Assembly: GCF_011290685.1 (NCBI RefSeq)
Contig: NZ_JAANYN010000001.1
Coordinates: forward strand, 355,325 to 419,324
Source of the DNA: Cyclobacterium plantarum
GTDB taxonomy: Bacteria > Bacteroidota > Bacteroidia > Cytophagales > Cyclobacteriaceae
DNA length: 64,000 bases
Reading direction: 5' to 3'
Of this stretch, positions 35,434-42,907 are shown one piece after another; position 1 is the stretch's first letter; each line of letters begins with the position of its first letter. The position numbers and the translations under genes are program-made. The notes beneath the pieces were generated by a model that was not told where the DNA came from, made no database searches, and worked only from the letters and a program-made list of their open reading frames with translations.

Positions 35434-36624
35434 ATGAACAAATGCATTTACGCCCTTTTATTGTTTTTCTTTTGCAATGCATGCAAGAGGTCTGAAAATC
35501 AGAAAGAATCTGGGCCAATGACAAAACTGACTTTGGGTCTGGTAGACAGCATCATGGTAGACGAACTCAGTCCCCTGGTCATTGATGATTACCTGGAGAG
35601 CACGGGTCATTTTCTGATGCGGGGGACCAGGAGCAGAAAGCCTTATCTGGTAAACGATAAAGGCCTTGTATTAAAGGAATATGACATCCTGAATGAAGGC
35701 CCGGATGGGGTGGGGGCCAATGGAGCGATTGGATATGGATTTTTGGACCAGGACCGTTGGGTGGCCCAGGGAATTTTCAACGGCTACCACATTTTTGACA
35801 TGAAAGGAAAGAAGGTGAAATTGCTGGAACCCATTCAATTGGATATTTACGCCATGTCCATTTATAGTTATCGTACTTTTTTCCGAAGTTTTACTAAATC
35901 GGGAAAAGGGATTATTATTGGGCAGGAGCAAAATTTATTTGATCCCAAAACCATCGAAAAGGATAAAATTCAAACGCCGGAATATTATGAAAAGGTTAAA
36001 ACAGTCTTTGCCTATGCCGTAGAAAACGGACAATTGGACCTTTTGGAAACCTACCCTGAGGAATGGACTCCCCGAAAGATGGGAGATTTTGTCGGGCAAA
36101 GCCAACCCATTGTGGCTTATCACCGCCATCTGCATGAAATGGCCATTTTACCGGCAATTGGCAATCAACTTTTTATATACGATTTTTCCAAAGCATATCC
36201 TGAATTGAAAAAGGTAGTGGAATTGTCCCATCGCTTTCTACCCGAAGGACTTCCGGAAAGGGGACAGGAGGTGGAAGGTTACTCAGATTATCCCAATTTT
36301 ACCTATGTCAGGTATGTCGGTGAGCGGTTACTGGTTGAGTTCAAGACAAAAATACCTGTTGATCTCATTACCCAGCTGAGGTCCAAATCAGAGCAATACT
36401 ACAATTTACCGGAATTTAAAGAGGCCTTGGAGGCTTTTGCAAAACCCTATTATATGGTCGTGGACAACGGAGAACAAATTGGGGTTTTGGATGGATTACC
36501 AGTGCATGGGGCACTGGATTTTGCAGATGAAAACGGTTTTATTTATGTTAATGATAATCTCGAGCCCGAGGTGGAAAGGGAGTACAATATTTTTTATAAA
36601 CTGAATTTCAATGAATTAGATTAA
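35434..36624 (+). CDS. Lipoprotein, probable beta-propeller type
   Basis: A 396-residue protein with a lipoprotein signal (C17 in FCNACKRS). The mature chain has repeated short beta-strand blocks ending in DG/NG turns (YLVNDKGLVLKEYDIL, YHIFDMKGKKVKLL, LFIYDFSKAYPELK, YMVVDNGEQIGVLDGL), compatible with a propeller. I cannot assign a named family with confidence. It begins 12 bases after the RND gene and is surely co-transcribed. A related, internally deleted copy lies on the other side of the RND gene. Probably anchored at the outer or inner membrane facing the periplasm. Confidence 0.75.
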   Translation: MNKCIYALLLFFFCNACKRSENQKESGPMTKLTLGLVDSIMVDELSPLVIDDYLESTGHFLMRGTRSRKPYLVNDKGLVLKEYDILNEGPDGVGANGAIGYGFLDQDRWVAQGIFNGYHIFDMKGKKVKLLEPIQLDIYAMSIYSYRTFFRSFTKSGKGIIIGQEQNLFDPKTIEKDKIQTPEYYEKVKTVFAYAVENGQLDLLETYPEEWTPRKMGDFVGQSQPIVAYHRHLHEMAILPAIGNQLFIYDFSKAYPELKKVVELSHRFLPEGLPERGQEVEGYSDYPNFTYVRYVGERLLVEFKTKIPVDLITQLRSKSEQYYNLPEFKEALEAFAKPYYMVVDNGEQIGVLDGLPVHGALDFADENGFIYVNDNLEPEVEREYNIFYKLNFNELD

Positions 36625-36846
36625 ATAAGATGCTGTCCCTGTTTTTATTTTAATATTATTTTATTTTCGGGCAATTTTTACCCTTAAAAAAAATTTTATT
36701 TTGTTTATTCCTGTATTTAAAGTGAAAAAATCACCCTGTTTCTTATTTTTTGTTCCATACATACACTACTTTTAAATTTAGGAATACATAATATTTAACT
36801 ATTTATATTAATTAATAGTTAATTTTTACATATTTTCATTGATATA

Positions 36847-36878
36847 TTTGCAATGTATAATCCTCTCTGTTACATTTG
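36847..36878 (+). promoter_or_regulatory. Promoter of the secreted-protein gene
   Basis: TTTG (36847-36850), 20-base spacer, TACATTTG (36871-36878): a near-ideal Bacteroidota promoter. The expected start is at about 36884, giving a leader of about 115 bases. The upstream part of the 375-base gap (36625-36846) is very AT-rich and shows nothing else. Confidence 0.7.
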
Positions 36879-36884
36879 TGTCAT

Positions 36885-36896
36885 ACTTACGTAAGT
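36885..36896. promoter_or_regulatory. Perfect 12-bp palindrome at the predicted transcription start
   Basis: ACTTACGTAAGT is a perfect palindrome placed exactly where transcription from the upstream promoter should begin, so it may be an operator. A second small hairpin (CGGGA / TCCCG, 36943-36955) lies in the leader, about 45 bases before the ATG. Confidence 0.45.
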
Positions 36897-36999
36897 AATT
36901 CAATTACCCGCCCAAAATAATTAGCCTCAAACAAAAATTTTTCGGGAGGTTCCCGGGAAGAGGTTTTAAAAGTGTCTAAACCTTTAAAAATTTATTACC

Positions 37000-37578
37000 A
37001 TGAGATTAATTATTGTAACATTACTCGTTTTTTCTTTAAGCACGGCGGTATTCGCTACAGCACCTGTTGAAAACCCTATCGTTACCCTTGAAAAGGTAGG
37101 TGAAAACAAATTCCAGTTGAAATACATGGGAATTCCCGAGGGAAGAATCACTGTGGCATTCAAAAATGAAGACAACAGGGTGATTTTCAGGGATATCATT
37201 GAAGCCGAAAAGGTTTTTTTCAAAAATTATGATTTGAACAAGTTGGATTTGGGCAACTATCAGGTTGAGGTTTTTGCTGCTGAGGCAGGGAAACTGGAAG
37301 ATTTTGAAGTTTACTTAGGTCCTAAAAGTGTCGAAAAAACCTATTTTGCAAAAGTGCAGGTTCTGGATAACCAAACCCTCGCATTTGTTTTGAAAAACCT
37401 GGATGGTACCGAAAAGAAACTTGAGATTTTCGAAAAGGGAAAATTGATTTTCGAAGAAGCAATTTCAGGTGATACTTTCGGCAAAAAATTCAAGTTTGAA
37501 AAAATAGGATCGTTGGAGAACATCAGCTTCAAGGTATCTGATAAAAGCGGATTTGGAAATTATATTTCCGCACTATAA
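37000..37578 (+). CDS. Secreted beta-rich protein of unknown function
   Basis: A 192-residue protein with a signal peptide (MRLIIVTLLVFSLSTAVFAT, cleavage after VFA). The mature part seems to be two beta-sandwich-like halves (about 25-105 and 110-192), each starting with a short strand and ending with Y/F-rich strands. It is lysine- and glutamate-rich with no cysteines and no recognised family. Strong promoter, structured leader and good terminator suggest a well expressed monocistronic gene. Likely periplasmic or exported. Confidence 0.8.
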   Translation: MRLIIVTLLVFSLSTAVFATAPVENPIVTLEKVGENKFQLKYMGIPEGRITVAFKNEDNRVIFRDIIEAEKVFFKNYDLNKLDLGNYQVEVFAAEAGKLEDFEVYLGPKSVEKTYFAKVQVLDNQTLAFVLKNLDGTEKKLEIFEKGKLIFEEAISGDTFGKKFKFEKIGSLENISFKVSDKSGFGNYISAL

Positions 37579-37602
37579 TATAAATTTAGCCACCAACAAT
37601 GC

Positions 37603-37630
37603 AAATAGGTTGCCTTCGGGCAGCCTATTT
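37603..37630 (+). terminator. Terminator after the secreted-protein gene
   Basis: Twelve-base stem AAATAGGTTGCC / GGCAGCCTATTT (one wobble) closed by a TTCG tetraloop, then an eight-T run. Confidence 0.92.
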
Positions 37631-38048
37631 TTTTTATGAGATCCTGAAATCGGAAAGCCAGTCCGTTTTATGGATAATTCCATTTAAAATCAATTGGTTT
37701 TGCAACGGAATGTTTTTCTTGCCTCTGACCTAATTTCAGGGAAATATAGTCTTCTCAAACTTTGACAGCTGGAGAATTAAAAACCCGGGTTACAAGGGGT
37801 TTTTCAATCCATTGAATTACAACTAATTCACATGAATGTCATCAGAAGACTCAAAATGAGACGGGCCAGGTAAGCCCATGTTAAGAAGGGGTTGCCACAT
37901 CTTTTTCCCTCATAAAAGAGCCGTAAAAAGGGTTTTCGGGGAAGGTTCATGCGGTCTTTCAGGTAATTTTGTCCAACTCTTAAATATTTAGGATCAATGC
38001 CAGGGAAAATACAAACAGGCAATGGGGGACTGATCCGTTTTTTTAACT
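37631..38048. other. Intergenic gap without recognised gene
   Basis: About 420 bases. A minus-strand ORF at 37828-38022 (64 codons) has no signal, domain or plausible start context, and is not called. No RNA gene or clear promoter was seen for the downstream regulator. Confidence 0.5.
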
Positions 38049-38663
38049 ATGAAATTTATTTTCCCTTTACCTTGTTTGAATACCATGCATAAAGTCGGGA
38101 TCAAAAACATGGTATGCCCAAGATGTATCATGGCTGTACAGGAGGTTCTCAAATCCATGATGGTGGATTTTGAGCGGGTTGAACTCGGTCAGGTGCTGTT
38201 TGAGCAAAGGCCTGATGAATCATTTTTAAGAGACTTTGAGGAAAAGCTTACGGCTTTGGGATTTTCTTTGGCCAGGTCCAGGGAAACAGTTTGGGTAGAA
38301 ATGACGAAGCTTACCTTAATTCAGCTGTTGGAGGGGGGTGACATGAAAGGTGAGGCACCGCTTTCAGACTTGCTGTCCAGTAAAACAGGTCTACCCTACA
38401 GCAGGTTGAGTCATCTTTTCAGCAGTATGGAAGGAATGTCCATCGAGCAATATTTTATCGGCTTAAAAATTGAAAAGGCAAAGGAATGGCTGAGTTACGA
38501 ATCAATGAATATCAGCGAAATCGCCTGGAGTCTTGATTACAGTAGCGTACAGCACTTTTCTGCTCAATTTAAGAAAGTAACGGGTTTAACGCCCAGCCAG
38601 TTTAAGAAACTGAATCAAAAACCCAGGATATTTTTAGATCAGGTGGGTAAGTCTCCACATTAA
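38049..38663 (+). CDS. AraC-family regulator with N-terminal HMA-like metal-binding domain
   Basis: A 204-residue protein. The first about 75 residues look like a ferredoxin-fold HMA domain: the KNMVCPRCIMAV block has a C-x-x-C pair (C23, C26), followed by FERVELGQVLFE and a DFEEKLTALGF helix. The C-terminal about 100 residues are an AraC HTH: KTGLPYSRLSHLFSS..GMSIEQYFI then NISEIAWSLDYSSVQHFSAQ and KKVTGLTPSQFKK. In this architecture soft-metal sensing (Cu or similar) is inferred. ATG 38085 (MHKVGIKNM) is an alternative start 12 codons in and fits the domain boundary better. No metal-efflux gene is adjacent. The stop lies 20 bases from the stop of the convergent porin gene. Confidence 0.85.
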   Translation: MKFIFPLPCLNTMHKVGIKNMVCPRCIMAVQEVLKSMMVDFERVELGQVLFEQRPDESFLRDFEEKLTALGFSLARSRETVWVEMTKLTLIQLLEGGDMKGEAPLSDLLSSKTGLPYSRLSHLFSSMEGMSIEQYFIGLKIEKAKEWLSYESMNISEIAWSLDYSSVQHFSAQFKKVTGLTPSQFKKLNQKPRIFLDQVGKSPH

Positions 38664-38682
38664 GTGGGATTTCGTATGACTT

Positions 38683-39285
38683 TCAAAAAAGACGAATACC
38701 CAATGAAAGCATCAATTGATTTTGCCTTTGATCTGTGGCGAAACCTGCAATTGACTCTGCATGTTTGCCCAAAGCCCCTTCATATTTAAAATCTAAAATC
38801 ATATTGGCAATATCTAATCCAATACCTGCCTGGTAGCCTAAAGTGGTGCTGTTATAATCCGGATCAAAGCTACCGGGAGCATTGCCTGAGCTAAACTCAC
38901 TGTCAATGATAAATGTGGCCACTGGGCCGGCCTGAACCCTGAAAACCCGGGCGATTTTAAATCCGCCCATCAGAGGGATATCAATTCTATCGAAACTGGC
39001 GGTATAGGTAACCGTGTTGTTTCCCTGTGAATTTTGAAATTCGCCCCCTGTATTGGTGTATAGCACTTCGGGTTGGATATAAATACGGTTTCCACCCAGC
39101 CTGGCAAATAAACCCGCATGATACCCCAGTTTTTCATTGCCTTTGGTAAAGTCTGTCCCATTAACGGAAATATTCCCCTGAGATATACCGATTTTGGGTC
39201 CAATAGAAAATTCCTGTGCATGTGTTTGGACGAAAGCCAACAGGAAAATCATTAAAATAAGGTTATTTTTGAGCACCTTTTTCAT
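38683..39285 (-). CDS. Porin-family outer-membrane beta-barrel protein
   Basis: A 200-residue barrel. The signal peptide is MKKVLKNNLILMIFLLAFVQ with cleavage after THA, followed by QEFSIGPKIGISQGNISVNG. Barrel strands include IYIQPEVLYTNTGGEF, FDRIDIPLMGGFKIARVF (the family's LPxxxxxK-type strand) and the C-terminal QLMLSLGIRLF with a final Phe. Same small-barrel class as the gene at 1953. ATG 39285 is chosen; the upstream 33 codons do not fit a signal peptide. Function unknown. Confidence 0.84.
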   Translation of the reverse strand: MKKVLKNNLILMIFLLAFVQTHAQEFSIGPKIGISQGNISVNGTDFTKGNEKLGYHAGLFARLGGNRIYIQPEVLYTNTGGEFQNSQGNNTVTYTASFDRIDIPLMGGFKIARVFRVQAGPVATFIIDSEFSSGNAPGSFDPDYNSTTLGYQAGIGLDIANMILDFKYEGALGKHAESIAGFATDQRQNQLMLSLGIRLF

Positions 39286-39659
39286 GGTGGATCCTTTTAA
39301 TTTGAGTTGCAGCATGAAATAAACCAGCTTTGAAACGATCAGGATACCGAGATGGTATTGAAATTTTTTATTGACAGAATACAAAATTGCTTGATTTTAT
39401 ATCAAATACAAAATTATGGGCATAAACTTGCCGCAGTAGCTTGTTATTTCGCAAAGGTTCCTTTAATTTGTCTTTATACTGAAGGTTAGTCACCTGCTTC
39501 CTTAATATATTGATGAAAAATAATTAAGTTTGTAAGAAGCCTAAATTTCAAAGAAATGGTTTGTTTAACTTTCTAAGGTCTTGATAGTTTTTAATCTTAT
39601 ATTTAAGAAAAAGGACTTGGTAAATTGTTTTATAAAAGATAAAAGCAAATAAAAATTCC
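39286..39659. other. Divergent intergenic region, AT-rich
   Basis: 374 AT-rich bases between the porin gene and the actin-like gene. I translated the actin-like frame upstream of its ATG for about 27 codons: it is open but lysine/phenylalanine-rich and holds no D-x-G phosphate-1 motif, so no missing N terminus is hidden here. No convincing promoter or RNA gene was seen. Confidence 0.55.
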
Positions 39660-40688
39660 ATGATAGAAGTAATAAAGTACCCCAGTGTATTGGAAAGCAG
39701 TAATCTTGAGCTCAGGAACGTGGCAAAGGATTTGGTCTCGGGACTTAAAATTTACCATGACAATATTGGTTATTTGGTTGGGGACTTGGCATTGTCTGAA
39801 GGTACATCGCCTCACAGAAACATCAATAGTTCACCTGAAGAAATTGATTACAAAATCTTTTTGAAAGCCGGACTTCTTTTGGCCTCCCAGAAGTTGGGTA
39901 GTCCCATTACAGTGACTACAGGTTTTCCATTTTCCACTTTTCAGGTTTTTAAGGAAAATGCATATCGGTTGTTGGAAAATGAACACATAATTGAATATGA
40001 TACCCAGACCTTCGGTGGAGGGGGCAGAAAAAAAATGGCTGTTGAAGTAGACAGGGTAGCAGTAATTCCCGAAGTGGTGGGTTGCAGTATGGCTGTAAGG
40101 CAAATGTACAGTGATGCACCAAAAAATTTCTTTATGATAAGTCTGGGCTATGGTACTATGGAAGCCATTTTGAGCACAGAAGGAGGCTTGGTACAAAGGT
40201 CAAGTGTGTCCACCTTTGGACTGCGGTATGCCATTAATCTGATTACCAGAGAGCTTCAGAAGGACAATTACCTTGATCTGAAAACCGAACATCAGATCGA
40301 TCAATACTTTAGTGAGGGTACAATTATATTAAACAGAAAACGTTTAGACTTAAGAGAATTGCGCAAGCAGGTGATCACCCAATATTACAATGACGTGATT
40401 TCCCCATCCATAAGAAAAGCTTTCTCCGATAGTGATTTTTCTAAATCCGCAGATCTCTATTTGGCCGGAGGTGGGGCCAATTATGTGGAGTTGGTAAATC
40501 TTTTCAGGGATGAATTTGATGGGTTATTAAATGTGCATGTTCCAGATTCTCCAGAACAAATGGCTTCGATAGGTTATTGCTATAATAGTTTGGCCATAGG
40601 TGGAGGGGCTAAGGATAAGGCTGTTGGGTTGGACCTGGGAAACAGCTCAACTATCCTTACTACATTCAAACAAGAAAAAGAAGATTAG
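39660..40688 (+). CDS. ParM/StbA-like actin homologue, apparently circularly permuted
   Basis: A 342-residue protein of the actin-like ATPase fold. It begins directly at IKYPSVLES, a block that in ParM-type proteins follows the N-terminal phosphate-1 loop. The order is then as usual: YLVGDLALSEG (39-48), VTTGFPFSTF (85-94), VIPEVVGCSMAV with probable catalytic E138, phosphate-2 ISLGYGTMEAIL (with S161 where Asp is usual), adenosine motif AGGGAN (269-274) and the closing QMASIGYCYNSL. After a Gly-rich linker (GGGAKDK) comes AVGLDLGNSSTILTTF (321-336; D325, G327), a phosphate-1 motif at the wrong end. Joining C terminus to N terminus would rebuild a normal ParM order. It is followed by a 30-codon ORF and a bactofilin gene, suggesting a cytoskeletal role. 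Confidence 0.82.
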   Translation: MIEVIKYPSVLESSNLELRNVAKDLVSGLKIYHDNIGYLVGDLALSEGTSPHRNINSSPEEIDYKIFLKAGLLLASQKLGSPITVTTGFPFSTFQVFKENAYRLLENEHIIEYDTQTFGGGGRKKMAVEVDRVAVIPEVVGCSMAVRQMYSDAPKNFFMISLGYGTMEAILSTEGGLVQRSSVSTFGLRYAINLITRELQKDNYLDLKTEHQIDQYFSEGTIILNRKRLDLRELRKQVITQYYNDVISPSIRKAFSDSDFSKSADLYLAGGGANYVELVNLFRDEFDGLLNVHVPDSPEQMASIGYCYNSLAIGGGAKDKAVGLDLGNSSTILTTFKQEKED

Positions 40689-40704
40689 TCATATAAAATC
40701 AAAA

Positions 40705-40797
40705 ATGGCTCAGCCGACACACAAATGGATGAAGTCCATCATAGGAGATTATCCAGAAAGTCGGGAACCTTCAGAAGGGATAAAATATGACCTTTGA
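40705..40797 (+). CDS. Possible 30-residue small protein
   Basis: ATG to TGA, reading MAQPTHKWMKSIIGDYPESR and then EPSEGIKYDL. It lies 16 bases after the actin-like gene and 18 bases before the bactofilin gene, in an otherwise tightly packed operon. The ribosome-binding region is weak and AT-rich, as is normal for Bacteroidota. Composition (no low-complexity runs, Trp, Tyr, Pro) looks coding-like. No family is recognised; its reality needs comparison with related genomes. Confidence 0.4.
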   Translation: MAQPTHKWMKSIIGDYPESREPSEGIKYDL

Positions 40798-40815
40798 AAA
40801 TCAAAATATAATCAG

Positions 40816-41382
40816 ATGAAATTTGGATCCAACAAGCAACAAAACGAAGAACCAAATGTGGGAAAAGTGACGGTTTTGTCACTTGGATTTGAACTTACAG
40901 GAGACATCATCTCTAAAAGTGATATACGTGCGGACGGAATATTGGTAGGCAGTATTCGGACCGATAAAAGAGTAGTGGTGGGAGAAAAGGCCTCTATTAC
41001 CGGCGATATCATTGCAGAAGAAATCAGCATTAGCGGAGAAGTTGTTGGTGACTTGTTCATTAAAGGAGAAACGACCATTTATGCCAATGCAAAGGTTTCA
41101 GGTAATATCAAAACCAGTTCCATTTTTATCCACAAGGGAGCCCAAATCAATAGTGGTATTCAGGTATTGGCACCCAAAGAAGTTGAGGAAGCTTCCAAAT
41201 CAAGCAAAATCAATTCGGTAAGCAGAGAGGAGCTTTACTCCATGTTAGATGATCGCTCCACTACGAAGAGGAACAAGGAGGTGCCGGTGAAGCCCATATC
41301 CCAGCCCAAAACAAAGACGTATACCGATTCTTCAACAGATGGCGATTCTGATACTAACATGGATTATCCCAGGTCCTGGTAA
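40816..41382 (+). CDS. Bactofilin
   Basis: A 188-residue polymer-forming protein. The core (about 22-120) is a right-handed beta helix with the bactofilin repeat pattern: GFELTGDIISKSDIRADG, GSIRTDKRVVVGEKASITGD, EISISGEVVGDLFIKGETTI and KVSGNIKTSSIFIHKGAQ. The C-terminal tail (about 125-188) is polar and disordered. Bactofilins form nucleotide-independent filaments used in shape, stalk and envelope scaffolding. It ends the actin-like operon and is closed by a strong terminator. A second bactofilin is encoded at 55599. Confidence 0.92.
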   Translation: MKFGSNKQQNEEPNVGKVTVLSLGFELTGDIISKSDIRADGILVGSIRTDKRVVVGEKASITGDIIAEEISISGEVVGDLFIKGETTIYANAKVSGNIKTSSIFIHKGAQINSGIQVLAPKEVEEASKSSKINSVSREELYSMLDDRSTTKRNKEVPVKPISQPKTKTYTDSSTDGDSDTNMDYPRSW

Positions 41383-41411
41383 AGTAAATTCACAGATTTT
41401 CTAAGGAAAAT

Positions 41412-41447
41412 AAAAAATGGCAATCCCTTCTGGGATTGCCATTTTTT
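41412..41447. terminator. Bidirectional terminator
   Basis: Sixteen-base perfect stem, AAAAAATGGCAATCCC and its complement, with a TTCT loop. It has A- and T-runs on the two sides and lies between the bactofilin and the convergent NSS transporter gene. Confidence 0.93.
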
Positions 41448-41473
41448 TATGCATTTTCCTCCGCCAAATAATC

Positions 41474-42865
41474 TTAGCCACCTTCTCCCGGTTCTCCAAA
41501 AACACCTACCATGTTTAACAATACAAGAATGATGACGATGGGGCATATCCACTTGATAAAAAAGATCCATGCCTTTTTTGGGAAGCCTTCAAACGAAGCT
41601 GAACCCATGGATAACTCTCCTGCGTATTCTTTGACATTTTTTATCCAGCCGGTATATAGGCTTAGCATCAGACAGATGACCACAATGGCTAGCGTCCCGA
41701 AGAAAAAATCCATTAAATCGAAGAAGCCTGAAATTTGTTTTCCAAAGAAGTTGAAACCCATTTTGTTAAAGAAATTGCCCTGTACTGCAGCTAGGGATGA
41801 GGGTATGCTTAGGATCATGGCGGCAATACCTATGGTCCATGCGGCTTTTTTTCTGGACCATTTTCTTTCATCAATAAAATAGGCTACAGGTACTTCCAGC
41901 ATGGAAATGCTCGATGTGAGGGCCGCTACGAGCAATAGAAGAAAGAACATGCCTCCTATGATATTTCCAAAAGGTTCGATTTGATCAAAAACCCTGGGAA
42001 GAACATTGAATACAAGAGCGGGACCTTCGTCTGGACTCACTCCTGGCAAAAGGGCAAAGAGGGCCGGAAAAATCATCAAACCACCCATTAAGGCCACCAT
42101 ACTGTCCATACCGGCTATCCATCCGGATGAACGGATTACATTGTTATTTTTGGGCAAATAGGAACCAAAGGTTATCATTAAGCCCCAACCAACAGATAAA
42201 CTAAAGAAAGCCTGTCCAAGGGCTGAAAGGATTACTTTTCCGTTGATTTTGGAAAAATCCGGAGAAAGGTAATATTCTATACCCGCACTTGCTCCGGGCA
42301 AGGTTACGGCCCTGGCTGCAATGAGAATGATAATGAGAAACAAAACGGGCATCAAAAATTTGGCAGCTTTTTCAATACCACCGGAAATGCCTCCCAATAC
42401 CACCATGATGGTCATGAGTATAAAGATCATGCACAGGGGAATGACGTATAAGGGTGTTTGGACAAAATCTTCAAAGTCGATCGGTATATTGATCAATTCA
42501 GTAAAAATATAACCTATGGTCCATCCCGCAATGACAGAATAATAACTCAAAACAGCAAAGCAAACCATGACACACAAAACACCCGCTGATTGCCAGAATT
42601 TACTTCCCCCTGTTGTTTTAATCGCTCCTACCGGGTTTCTGCCTGATTTTCTACCCAATGCAATTTCATTCAGGAGTAGTGGAAGACCTATCAATAAGAC
42701 GCAAAGCACATAAACAAAAACAAATGCACCACCTCCATTTTGACCTGTTATATATGGGAACCGCCAAATATTACCTAAACCCACTGCCGATCCTCCAGCG
42801 GCCATAATAAAACCAAATGAGGATCCCCATTGCCCTCTTGAGGGTGTTTTAATAGATTTTTGCAT
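41474..42865 (-). CDS. Neurotransmitter:sodium symporter (NSS/SNF) family transporter
   Basis: A 463-residue LeuT-fold transporter with about 12 membrane segments. TM1 is GFIMAAGGSAVGLGNIWRFP followed by YITGQNGGGAFVFVY, the family signature with the unwound Na+/substrate site. QAFFSLSVGWGLMITFGSYL is TM6 and its flank. Members import amino acids with Na+; the substrate cannot be told. It is a single-gene unit closed by the terminator shared with the bactofilin gene. Confidence 0.93.
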   Translation of the reverse strand: MQKSIKTPSRGQWGSSFGFIMAAGGSAVGLGNIWRFPYITGQNGGGAFVFVYVLCVLLIGLPLLLNEIALGRKSGRNPVGAIKTTGGSKFWQSAGVLCVMVCFAVLSYYSVIAGWTIGYIFTELINIPIDFEDFVQTPLYVIPLCMIFILMTIMVVLGGISGGIEKAAKFLMPVLFLIIILIAARAVTLPGASAGIEYYLSPDFSKINGKVILSALGQAFFSLSVGWGLMITFGSYLPKNNNVIRSSGWIAGMDSMVALMGGLMIFPALFALLPGVSPDEGPALVFNVLPRVFDQIEPFGNIIGGMFFLLLLVAALTSSISMLEVPVAYFIDERKWSRKKAAWTIGIAAMILSIPSSLAAVQGNFFNKMGFNFFGKQISGFFDLMDFFFGTLAIVVICLMLSLYTGWIKNVKEYAGELSMGSASFEGFPKKAWIFFIKWICPIVIILVLLNMVGVFGEPGEGG

Positions 42866-42907
42866 ATAGTTAATTGAGTTGAGTGATGTACAAAAAGAAA
42901 AAAGAAG

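Noticed and set aside
37828-38022. 64-codon minus-strand ORF
   Set aside because: No conserved features, no promoter, and no similarity to a family I can recognise.
39660-40688. Frameshifted or misassembled actin gene with a missing N terminus
   Set aside because: The frame is intact, upstream in-frame codons hold no phosphate-1 motif, and the C-terminal motif follows a proper Gly-rich linker; a permuted protein explains all of this better than an error.
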